In this document: piece after piece, positions 11,640 to 22,480 of the stretch
Layout of the letters: each line of letters begins with the position of its first letter
Position numbering within the stretch: the first letter of the stretch is position 1
NCBI GenBank assembly: GCA_021904315.1
Contig: CM038908.1
Coordinates: 13,102,501-13,166,500 of the forward strand
DNA length: 64,000 bases
Reading direction: 5' to 3'
Origin: Sphagnum magellanicum
Taxonomy: Eukaryota; Streptophyta; Sphagnopsida; Sphagnales; Sphagnaceae
Position numbers and translations under genes: made by a program
The notes under the pieces: generated by a model
Database searches by the model: none
Seen by the model: the letters and a program-made list of their open reading frames with translations, nothing else
What the model was told of the DNA's origin: nothing

Positions 11640-12190
11640 TGACGAGAAATTTTGAAGAATTGGTATATGGGTGATTTTTTGGATTCTATCATACGATCCT
11701 CCTTGGGCAATTCTAAAGATATTTCTTATGGTATAGTTGTCCCCAGGTATTTCTTAAGACAATTTCAGAAACAACAATCCTTCTTGGACGACTTCAAAGA
11801 CATTTCCTATGATAGTTGTCCCTAGGTATTTTCTAAGACAATTTCAGAAACAACAATCCTTCTTGGATGACTTCAAAGACATTTCGTATGATATAGTTGT
11901 CCCTAGGTATTTTCTAAGACAATTTCAGAAACAACTACCTGGTTCTTTCCTAATAACTAATACCTCCGTCTTTATAAATATCTTAATTTTTTTCCCTACT
12001 TGCTAACATGGATATGAAAAAACGGATTAACATGTGTCTTTTCATGTCCATGACATTTATATTAATTCAAATTAAATTTGACATTGACATACATAATGAT
12101 GAATTATTGAAAACCATATGAAAACATACAAAAAGAAAAAGAAAAGTTGATTGTCCCAAAATGGGTACTCGCAGCAAAGTGAAGCTCAAA
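11640..12190. mobile_element. Second copy of the long-TIR transposon end, with ~85-bp subterminal tandem repeats
   Basis: The segment at about 11990-12180 matches the left end at 5210-5400 in the same orientation (gaaaa..ttaacatgtgtcttttcatg, tgacattgacatacataatgatgaattatt, gaagctcaaatt). The segment 11660-11945 matches 4985-5080 and contains three ~85-bp tandem units built on 'ttgtccctaggtattttctaagacaatttcagaaacaac'. No matching inverted arm was found nearby, so this looks like a solitary end. Confidence 0.6.
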
Positions 12191-12933
12191 TTGCAAGATT
12201 CAAAGAACAAACAAAAATATATTAATATTCTGACCTTATAAGTTATGTCAGTTTAATCATCATCACCCATGGGTAGTGTGAAGCAGCACAAAGCCCAAGT
12301 AAGAGCTAAAAATAGGTATTGAAACTTAATATATCCCATCAAAATTAGTTTGGCCTCGGAACAAAGCCATTCTGTAGAGGACAAAGCCAACCTGTAGAGG
12401 AGGTAGTAGCTGTGGTCCCATTCTTTCTTTTTGAACACAAGCATTGACTTGGGAAGCATGATAGAATTTTTCTTCAGGACCCAATTGATTTCACACTAAA
12501 CATGGACACCAAACACGGACTCGATTGCGCTGCAACTGCTTCTCTCTTTCATGACAATAATGTAACGTCCAAACTGCAAACTTCATAAAAGGCTGTGAAC
12601 CTTGTATTGCCATATTGCAATTTTTCAGCCATACCACCATTCTCCCATGATACACAGGAATAAACAATAAACACCAAACTGATCTCCTCACAAGGCGGGG
12701 AATGTAATGTAGATGGGGACTTCTTGTTACTAGCAAGCCTGGGGTCAATACTGTCACTAGGAAATTTAGGTTCTTGAAATGTGTGTGTGTAATCATTAGA
12801 TCCAAGCATCGACAAGTCAAGTTTTTTGTGCTCCATGTGTTGTCAGTTAATGTGAAATCTGATTTGGGATGATTGCTACTTTGGCCACATGGCAAAAATT
12901 GAAAGAAAAATACCAACTGTAAAGCCAAACAAA
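12191..12933. other. Intergenic, nothing recognisable
   Basis: Open frames on the minus strand (12491-13048 and 12549-12836) run partly through the 109-bp duplication at the right edge and carry no known domain. I do not call them genes. Confidence 0.5.
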
Positions 12934-13152
12934 CCTCAAGTTGGTGTGATTGGTGAGGAGAGGTTGGCATTAAGGCTTGAGCCCTAATTCTTGGCTTGGG
13001 CCCAAAATTCTTTGCTTCGGATTCAAGGCATATCTGTGGATTCCTCAAGTTGGTGTGATTGGTGAGGAGAGGTTGGCATTAAAGCTTGAGCCCTAATTCT
13101 TGGCTTGGGACCAAAATTCTTTGCTTCGGATTCAAGGCATATCTGTGGATTC
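12934..13152. repeat. 109-bp tandem duplication, nearly identical
   Basis: Copies start 'cctcaagttggtgtgattgg' at 12934 and 13043. Only about two to three differences are visible across the unit, so the duplication is recent. Confidence 0.93.
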
Positions 13153-14640
13153 ATTAGAGAGTCAAATTCTTAAATTTGACTTCAAGCAACAAGTGCTAAG
13201 ATAGAATCGCTCATCATCGAACATGTACTTATCATAGAACATTTTAAAATATTTTTGTCATTCCTTAACCAAACTGAGTGATTTTTGTGTCATTGGATGT
13301 GCAAACAAGAGGGTTACAAATGTTCTTTGAGCATCAGAAGTAAAGGAGCCATGCAGAAAACACAAAAAGAGGGTGAGTGATAGTTTGTTTCAAACTTTTC
13401 GAAAAAATTACCTCTACACCTCTCTCTAGTTCTAGCCCCATATCTTCCTCATTTTTAGTCTGTTTTGAATTATTTAAACTTTGATGGGTGCACCAACTAG
13501 GGATTTACAAAATTTCTTTGTATTCCCAATAGAAAGATGTAACAATCAAAGATTCTGTCTTCATTCATCCATCATCGAACACTGAACCCCCTTACACCAA
13601 ACACCCCATATCTTCTCCGTTCCTTCATTAATTGAGCAGTTTTTGCAATGTTAAAAGTGATAGGTGAAAGGCTACAAATGTTCTTTAAGTCTCAGAAGCA
13701 GAGGAACAATGCATGAGGATTCAACTTCCTTTGAGGTCTGAAGTGTTTGCTCACCAACCTATGTACTTTGAGCTCTGAAATGTTTGTTCACCAACCTATG
13801 TACCCTAATTGTTAGGTCATGTGCCATTCAAGGCATGATAAAAAAAAGTCCAATGTTATCAAATAACTTACTTAAGCCAATTCAACTTTTCAAGAAAAAG
13901 GGACATGGGGCATTGCAATTCCTACCTGGAATATTTGAAAAAGAGCATTATAAGTTATTAACAAATTCTTGCAAGGAAAGCATAATGCCTTAAATTCAAA
14001 CAAGAGGGTGGTTCATAACTCAGGTTTATTAGAAACTGTTAACCTTGAATTCTCAAGGCCCATGGTATCTGGTTGTCTTACAATTATGAAATCCATTGAG
14101 TTCCACAAGCAAACAGATCTCTCATATTTTCCCAGAAGATTCAATCCCAACATTGTCATGGATCCAAAGACAGCACAAATAAGAAAACTCGATACTATTC
14201 ACACATGCTTTCAGTTAATAGCAGATTAGACTTGGCCCCAGGAGGCCAGGATCAAAGGCCACTTGTTGGGACCCAGTTCTGTGATTTTCAATGATTAAAA
14301 TATATTGCGGGGGACATATAGTGATAGCCCGGCATTGTGGCAAAATTTTCTGTGGATTTGCTCTATGAAAAGGAACTCAGATTCATACATTGGAGCATGC
14401 AGCGGTTCCTTCTGGAAACAGAAACAGTAATTCTACATCACCATATTACTCTGAAGTAAATTAACTCTGGAGGGCAAATAAGGATAACATGGGCTTGCTG
14501 ACCAATACTGCTACAATTTAAGCCAGCTGTTCAAGAATGTTTGGTAGGATCTTGCAAAAGGCAACTACCAGAGAGAGCTGGTCAAAATTGGACAACTCTA
14601 TGGTGTAAGTTGCAGGCGGAATTTAGTTTATCAGAACACA
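13153..14640. other. Intergenic, downstream of the helicase gene
   Basis: Two diverged copies of a ~110-bp segment (near 13275-13350 and 13620-13710, both with 'acaaatgttcttt.ag..tcagaag') are the only structure. The part from about 14230 to 14640 should include the 3' UTR of the minus-strand helicase. Confidence 0.5.
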
Positions 14641-14676
14641 AAATAGGTTAAGAGTGAAAAAAATCAGAGTGCACAC

Positions 14677-17600
14677 TATCTTCTAGATGAGTAGCGGTCA
14701 TCACCTCCCCAAGCTGAGCTGTATCTGTCATCTTCCATATTGCCACTGTGAAGCAACTCCAGCACCGCAGTGACAACCCCCTTGCCTTCAGTGTGAATGT
14801 TAAGCTTTGGGTCCCTCACCTTGTGATCAAGCAGGAGATCAAGTTGCCTGCGCAGTTCCTATTCCACCCATTTACACAAGAATTATTCAATAACCTACTA
14901 ACCTTCCACCATCTCTCTGTAGGTGTTGATATCTTCACTTCAAATTTGTGCTTTCAAGCTTCTGCCTGGACAAATCTTAGATACAACACAAATGCTGAAA
15001 GGCAGGATCAGTGAGAACATACTTGGACCAATTGGGTTGTTTTCTTGGATGCTTGAAACTGTAGGTAACCATCCAGCATTTCTACCCCTTGTCCACTCTT
15101 ACTGGTAGTAAGACTCCCACCAAACATCAGTAATGCATAATCTGAAAGATTTGTTGAGTCTCGAACATATATTCCCGTTGTTTTCACTTTCTCACTGTAC
15201 ACAAGCCATGGTTGTGGGAAGCTATTGACACGCGCATTCACTGATGAGGGGTGAGGTTCCACTTTACCATCCTCCTTGGTGAAGAAAGCAGTCCTCTTCC
15301 CACGGGCTTTGCACTGGACAACACTTGGGAAGAGGCCAGCACACAACACTGCCCTAACCATTTCCAGGTCTTGACTGTATTGATTGAAGCTCTGTCATGT
15401 CAAGGGCAACCATTTCCATGATTATTCTTTCACATGGAAATGTTCATCTCCCATTTTCTCTCTACAGGTAGTTGAAAACTTCTCATATAATTTCCTCAAG
15501 CAGGGAAAAGGATTCTGTGAAGCCAACCTTTGACATCATGCATAGACCAAGAAACTAACCTGGGGCCCTCGAGACTTGTCAATGAAGCCAATGTCAGACA
15601 GTAGATCAAGGAACTGACGGCGCATGTCTTCCATCATCTGTAGTGTTGATACAGAAAGAAAGTTCTCCCAGCAGTAATTACGTTCTCTGCCCTCCCTTTT
15701 AGCAGCCTGCCAACCTTCAAATGCTTTCAAAAGTGCAATATGATCACTGCTCACAATGCCCACACCAGAAAACTACATGTCAGAATTTTCTCCAAGTCCG
15801 CCAAAATTTCAATATATTAATTGGACAAAAAGACGATGTGGTCACAAGAACAGACCTAGTTTGCTTTATGAAGCTCACAATCAAAGCAAAAATTTGAAAA
15901 TGGCATATTTCATCCAGAAATAGATATTTTACCTTCGTGAGTCACCAGCAAATCGCCGCCGAGCATCATCAGCCTCCTCTTTGTGCTCAAGTGGAAGGAC
16001 AAATGGGTCACGATGAGCAAGTGCTGCTGATATGGTAAGAGCAGGTCCTAAACACTGAAAGACAGCACCCATAAGTAGCATCTTCCCCACCTTGGGGTCA
16101 ACAGGGAGTGTTGAAAGGTGGCGCCCTGACAAAGTCAGAAAACCATGTTAGCCTCTAAGCATAGCTCAATTTATAAAAATAACTCTCATGAGTATCAAGC
16201 AATCTCCATACTCACAATTGAAGGTAACCAGGTTGAGGCAAAAACTCACTGCAGTCAATGAAAAACCCTACATATAAGGGCTAAAACAGGGAGGAAGAAA
16301 AAATGCACAAGGGAGAAGCTAGTTCAAACTGAAACAGAAAAACTAGTAGTATGAATAGCAGCATCAATACATGTAGGATAGTGACATTTCTATAATAACC
16401 TTGCCACTGAACCTTGCCACTGACTCCATCTGCTTTGCACAGAGGGTATAGGACAGTGGTTAGGTTGTGACTTTCTATCATAACTTTCCCACTGACTTCA
16501 TCAGCTTCCTACAGTGGGTAACGTTAGAACTACAAAGCCTCAAGACCCTATAGATCTGACTATTGATGACTCCCAACTGAGTCCAATTCCAGAGATATTG
16601 GAACAAATGTGAGGCATATGGATCATGTCAATACCTGCACACTCTGGTTATTGGAAACATACTCAGTCTAGCTCAATTTATAAAAGGTGCACAAACTAGG
16701 TGAGCAAAATATGCTAGCAAAATCAACTGACATCCCCATGACCGGGTGATAAGATGTTACAGCCTCATGGCAATTGATGGTTACAGAGATGAATTCTTCA
16801 GACACTTATATAAGGATATTGGCTGACAAAACACTTAGTCAGGGCTCCAGAGCCTTACCCAATGGAGTAAGCTCCTCTGCGATATCCAAGGCTCCAATGG
16901 TTTTCAGCAGCTCAATGGCATTTTGCACTGCAAGAGCCTCAGGTGGTTCCAATGCCTTTGAGAGAAAGTAGGCTATGCTGCCCAGTTGTAAGCTCTTGAT
17001 TTGCAGACAAAGCTCTTGCAAGGGAGTTCGCAATATCTCTGGGAGCTGGTATAGTGGCATGGAGGAGTAGATAAGCTTTGGGTATAGATGGTAACATACG
17101 CCAGCCTGGACTCGCCCAGCTCGTCCTCGCCTCTGCAGCAAAGGAACAGTTCTTAATCATAAGGATACTTGATTATTTAGACCATGTGAAGTAGAAAGCA
17201 AGAGGTTTGCAGAGAAAGCCAGATTGTGACAATCACAAAATCCTATGCAAGAAACAACACAGCATAAATACACAAAAGTTCAATTTGAATGCTTATAACC
17301 TGATGTGCAGAGGCCTTAGATACCCAAGAGGGCAATAGACAGGCCAGTTTGTTGAGAGCATCATAGCTGGTCTCTTTGGCCTTCCCACAATCAATCACAT
17401 AAACTACATCATCTATGGTGATACTTGTCTCAGCAATATTGGTGGCCAGCACAATCTTTCTGCACACAAGAATTCTCACCAAAATCAGCTTTACAACATA
17501 TTATGACATGCAAGTCACCATCAACGTTGACATGACAGTGGTCAAAACTCTGTGAAAGAGCTGTTGGGAGGCAAGCAAGTATTACCTTACTCCACGTGGA

Positions 17601-20600
17601 GGACGCTGGAAAATTTCTCGCTGGTTTATAGTTGGCATTGATCCATGAAGTGGTAACATGAGGAACCTACTGCTGTCATTTAGCACAGGATTGGATTTGA
17701 GTCGTTCTATCAGCTTGGAGATTTCATCCCACCCTGTCAGAAACACAAGAACTGCACCTTCTTCTTCCTTTACACAGATGTGCTCAAGTGTGACCTCCAC
17801 CTGCAAATTCCCAACACATTAAAATTAGCAGATCTGTAACAAAGGATGTCACAAAACAATTGACATCCTTTTGTGACATCCTTTGTTACAAGCATTTGAG
17901 TCGTGGAAAATCAGTACAGATGCAGGAGCAAGCAAATGTGACAGAGAGGGAAAGCACAAAAGGAAACCCACCAACCCAAGATCAATCTGCTCTCCATTCC
18001 AAACTTGTAGTGACTGCTGGGTTGCCTTACTGTACCTTCGGTATTCTGACTCTATACTGACATCCTGCAAGAAAGGAATGAGAACAGATAAGCAAACAAA
18101 GTAAGAGTCTAGCAAGCTTTCACGTTGAAGTCCTCTCATTTGAGAAGCTGAAAAACTGAATAATGTCCAAGGTAACATCTTCAAGTAGAATTGGTGCTTT
18201 TGTGTGCCATCTATGTGAATTTCTTTCCTTTCCAAATTTTTCAGAAATTCTTCATCTATGTAGTTTTTCACCAACTAAATATTATGTTAGCTCATTGTGC
18301 AACTTCTAATGATGTGCTTCAAGGCTAGAATGCAATTGACTTTAAGCTCTCAAGGACTTGCAGGTCTTTCTGAATGGCTTAGAACCCACTGATAGACTTG
18401 CCTCAAATGCTTCACTAATTGGGTCCCTCTTTCTCTCTTGGGTTTTGCGCCTTTTTCCTCCAAAACCCCCACCAGAGAAACCTCCTTGGTCAGCACCAAC
18501 AGAATAGTGTGTGAGCTCCAACACGTCCTCCAAAAACAACTCCTTCACTGGAAATGTGAACCCCTGAATTTGGCAGAACCTTGCATTTATCATAATTTGC
18601 TCCACATTGAAAGCTTCAGAGGTCTTGAGAGTGAAGCATTGCTAGATCTCAATGACAAAAAACAGAGGAAGGCAACTGCACAGCAGTCATAGGAGACAGA
18701 ACTTACAGGAATGTGCATCATGGGTGCATTCCCAAAATACTTTGAGAAGAGTTCAGCATTGATTGTGGCACTCATCAGCACTAAGCGGAGGTCAGGACGA
18801 CGAGGAAGAAGGTCACGCAGAATGATGAGCAGAAAATCTTCATTCATGCCCCGTTCATGGATCTCATCCACCATCACATGACTTACTCCATTCAAATCTG
18901 GTTCTTGCACCTATGTCAATCACCCAACAAAAGAAATCTTGGAAGGAACTATACAAAGAGTGTCATATGAATGCAAAAGTCTTCCATACCAATTTACATG
19001 CACTCCACATATAGAATAACCACAATACTGTCAGCATAACAGAAAAGTTTGTAACAATGCAAAGAGAAATAACGTACAAGACGCCGAAGCAGCACTCCAG
19101 TGGTGCAGAAAAGAAGACGTGTCTGGGCAGACCGTTTGGCTTCAAGACGAATCTGGTAACCTACACTCTGTCCTAAGGCATCTCCCCTCTCAGCTGCCAC
19201 ACGAGCAGCCACTGACATGGCAGAAATTCGGCGTGGTTGAGTGCAAATGATGTTGCAGTCCACACCTCGCCCAGCCTCTATCTCCTCCTCCAAGACAAAC
19301 TGAGGCAGCTGGGTTGTCTTCCCACAACCTGTCTCTCCAGAAACCACTATAACCTGTGCAATAGAATTCAACAATTTTGGGCTGGATTCAGCATGCTGCA
19401 ACTCTTGGTGAATGAACTACCTTATACAAGATCCTGTGAGAGCAGAAAAGAAGTCAAGGATGGATGGTTAAGTACCTGGTTGTTTCTGACTGCTTGCAAC
19501 AACGCATCCTTCATTTTGAAAGCTGGTAGTTTCTCCCGGAAGCCTTGCATTGCTTTTACAGTGGCACTGCTCTGCAATTGCCACCAAGAATTCAGAAACA
19601 TAAGAGCATTATTTCCCCCACTTTAACTCAGAGTTGCAAAATCTTATGGTGTGCAAGCAATACCGACACAAATATGAGCATGGGATATTGAATTGAAATG
19701 GGCTTTTCAACACCAAGGGGGGAAATGCATGCATGGGATATTAATTCATGTTGAAGGCCATCATTGTAGGAAAAGTCCAACAACCTTCAGCTGATGCTGA
19801 TTCTCTCTAAGTTGCACATTCTGTTTTTCCTTGTCAACACCAGATGTTGGCATTCGTGGCTGAGGATTTTCTCGAGCTGCACTCGACAACTGAGAGCCCT
19901 GCCCCGAACCCTCCCCACCCAAACTTCTGGATGTGGAAGCAGATGACCCATTTGTATCACGAATGTTTGCCAACATATTTTCCACACGAGTTTCTGTTGC
20001 TGCTGACATAGTAATCTACATTTAGCACAGACAAGGCCACTGTCAAAATGAGAAAAATGTCCACTGACAGCCTACAGCAATGTGTCCACAGCAATGGAAT
20101 ATCCTCAGCGTCCTGTTGCAGCAAACTCTTGCTAAAATCCACTAAAAATATGAAGACCATAACAAAATCAATCTCCAGGTAAAAAAGAACCCTCATAGGC
20201 TATCAACTCATGAACGAATCATGGCACTAGGCATAATCAGTGTAGAATACTGTAGCTGGAGAAAATTAGGTGCAGAAAAAATAAGGAGTTGCTTAACAAG
20301 AAAGGATGTAAATCCTGCACTGCAGACCCCATTATCACCTGTCGCTGGGAGGAGCCATGATGATCATCAAGATCAGCACGATAATTGGGGAGGGGAAGTT
20401 TACTGACCACAAGCACAGTGTTCCTCCCTTTATTGTAAGCATGGCTTCCTTTCCACCAATTTCCACCCATTTGCAAAGCTGTTAGGAAAAATATAGCTCA
20501 ATCCATCTTCAAATCAGACAGTTCTGCCAACCAAAAAGGATCTATGCTAACATGCTTACAGTTTTGCAGCAGCACTGTTACTTTGGTACATACTCTGACA

Positions 20601-21469
20601 CAAATCATCAATTCAGCAGAACATGTATGTTTTCTGTGTATGCTAATTGCAGGTGGTATGCACATGTCAGCAAATTTTCTAGCCAGAGATCCTGTAGAAG
20701 CCAAGACCCTTACAAGTGAAGACCGAGCTGATAGGCAAAGTCTTCAAAGACTTCTGCACCCCTGCGACCAAAGTTCCTCTTGATTACAATCTCCTGTTGT
20801 TCATTGTTGACCTTAAGCTTCTCTAACTTGTCCCACCACTCATTTTCATCAAGCTCTTCCTCTTTGGGACCCTGCAAAACACAGACAAAGCAAGCTCAAG
20901 CACATTGTAACATGCACAAAACCCAAAGTTTCAAATAGTGCTGTTGATTTTTGAGAATTTGAGAACCAGTTTCCAAACATTGCTGCAACCATGGACCAGA
21001 TCTCTGTAGAAGAATAAAAATGGAGAGAGAATAATTCCGTGTGGCCTGTTCACAAGAATGCGAGTCCTTACTGGTCAATATTTCCAAGAAAACAAAGCAA
21101 ATGATTCATGATGTGCCCCATCTGAGAAACAACCATAAAACCCTAAACCTTGCGATTACAAAATTTGAACAGAGAGAAAAATGTCATATGGCATGCATCT
21201 GGGCAATTGAGGTGGCTTGAGGAACTCTGAACCTTAAGGATATGAATACATATACTCTTGTTGAGTGAGCAAGCTCAGAAGAATCTACAAACCTCTGCTT
21301 GCATCTGTTTCAACTTTTCTGCTCTCCACACAGGATCCCACCATCGCTGACCACCTCCTCGACCACCACCGCCGCCGCCGCCCCGACCACCTCCTCCCCG
21401 CCCGCCGCCGCCGCCGCCACCACCACGACCACCCCTCCCTCTCCCTTGTGAATTCGGACCCCCTGGCAT
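14677..21469 (-). CDS. DExH1: DEAH/RHA-family RNA helicase (plant DExH1 type), 16 exons, ~1027 aa
   Basis: ATP-dependent 3'-5' RNA helicase of the DHX36/RHA group. Exons: 21469-21293, 20871-20714, 20444-20339, 20015-19785, 19571-19476, 19353-19078, 18910-18707, 18563-18402, 18064-17972, 17800-17586, 17459-17300, 17132-16859, 16125-15933, 15746-15560, 15391-15023, 14858-14677. All phases close. A Gly/Arg-rich RGG-type N-terminus (residues 1-40) leads into [14 protein letters not shown] and the ENEWWDKLE segment, both also found in Arabidopsis At2g35920 as I recall it. Motif [10 protein letters not shown] (~262-270), motif II DEIH (363-366), motif III SAT (395-397), motif [10 protein letters not shown] (626-633), then HA2 and OB-fold regions ([19 protein letters not shown]). 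The first in-frame ATG is at 21469; Arabidopsis DExH1 is about 995 aa. The C-terminal tail ([10 protein letters not shown]...) is the least certain part: my reading of the last ~30 codons near 14700 could be off by one base, in which case the stop would be near 14650. One intron uses GC-AG and one acceptor is NAGNAG. Confidence 0.96.
15741..15755 (-). other. NAGNAG tandem acceptor (intron 13 of the helicase)
   Basis: The acceptor reads gtgAGcAG followed by TGATCAT. Using the first AG gives [10 protein letters not shown] and the second gives SRSDHIALL, differing by one serine. The second matches the family length. Both keep frame. Confidence 0.7.
18063..18401 (-). other. GC-AG intron (intron 8 of the helicase)
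   Basis: Exon 8 ends ...GCATTTGAG followed by GCAAGT, the strong consensus of the minor GC donor class. The acceptor is ttcttgcag. Joining there gives EAFE-DVSIES, in line with related helicases. A weaker in-frame GT donor (TCA then gtgggt) 12 nt downstream would add four residues (ASLS), so both forms are possible. Confidence 0.75.
21355..21440. repeat. CCN/GGN microsatellite in helicase exon 1
   Basis: Runs of ccg/cca/ccac triplets on the plus strand encode the Gly/Arg-rich RGG-like tract on the minus strand. Its length is likely to vary between individuals. Confidence 0.8.
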
Positions 21470-22440
21470 GGCCGCAGAACGAGCTCCACCAAAAGCTCCG
21501 AGACCCGCAGTCGACAGAGCCACCACGAATCCAGAAACCCTAATCTTGAGCGATCGGACAAAGCGACCACAAGTTGCTGCAAGCAAAGGCCTGCAAGCAA
21601 CTATACCGGAACCCAGCGAACGTATGGTTGGGAAGATACACAAGGTAGTTCGAAGGTGCAGAACTACCTTACTTCCGCGGAAGATGAAGAACCTTTGGGT
21701 TTGGTATTTGGAGAAGACACTGACGAACTTCGAACATACCAATTATAATAAATACCTAATAAATTAGTGCAAACCGAAGTTTACAAAACCATGCAGTTGG
21801 ATGTTTCGCGGTAGGTAAATCCCTTGGATGTGGGTTGAACCTCCGGTTCCTCTTCTGGAAAAAACCACAATCAAAGAACCAGAACCGAGAAGGAATTAAG
21901 AATCAAAGAATTGTCAGTCCCGGCTCTTTCAAGGAATTGATGGTTCTCACGAGATAGCCAACCAGAGGGCTGGCGTTTCTTTGGTCAGTTCTTTTTAACT
22001 TTTAATTTTTTTTTTGAAAACCGAGGTTATATACCAAAATCCATTTATATGAAAATTTTGAGAACCAACAGGAAAGTGGATTTATACCCAATTTATAACC
22101 GCAGGGTATACCATAACAAACTTTCCTGGCATCTTGAGAAGCTACAGGTAAAGTGGATTTATACCAAAGTTATATACCAATGGGTATATTTCCCTCATTC
22201 TAAGAACCGCCCAAACACTGAGTTTACCAAAATTAGGCCCATGTGCATGCCCACTTGCGGCCTTTTTACTCAACTAAGGGCCTTGCAAGTCAGAGTGAAG
22301 TGTAGGCCCAATCTGATAAAGCTTAGGGTTGAGGGCTTTTCTGCTCATTGGATTTTTATTTACTAATTTTTCTTGTGATGCTCATTGGGTATCCGATCTT
22401 GTGAAAAAAAGATGAAAGATGAAAGTGGGCGTTTTGAAAA
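21470..22440. other. 5' flank of the helicase gene
   Basis: Minus-strand leader and promoter of the helicase should lie here. The helicase frame stays open upstream to 21742 but contains no ATG. An ATG in another frame at about 21735 opens a ~22-codon upstream ORF. The plus-strand stretch 22020-22200 has three loose repeats of 'tatataccaa..gggtata'. Nothing else is recognisable. Confidence 0.5.
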
Positions 22441-22450
22441 ATAATATAAA

Positions 22451-22480
22451 CTAGTGTCAACCCTGTGCATAATGCACAGG
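22451..22480 (-). mobile_element. Helitron 3' terminus (minus strand)
   Basis: Read on the minus strand: perfect hairpin cctgtgcat-t-atgcacagg, spacer gttgaca, then CTAG followed by T, the standard Helitron 3' end and target context. The body extends to the right (above 22480). No RepHel coding or clear 5' TC end was seen, so it is probably a non-autonomous or truncated copy. Confidence 0.7.

Noticed and set aside
12491-13048. 185-codon minus-strand frame
   Set aside because: It extends into the recent 109-bp tandem duplication, has no domain and no splice-linked neighbours.
21470-21742. A 91-codon N-terminal extension of the helicase with many Arg/Ser and no acidic residues, resembling an organelle-targeting peptide
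   Set aside because: The open frame has no ATG upstream of 21469; its apparent first codon at 21742 is TTG. An out-of-frame ATG at about 21735 opens a short upstream ORF instead. The family normally starts at the MPxxPNSQ-type Met.
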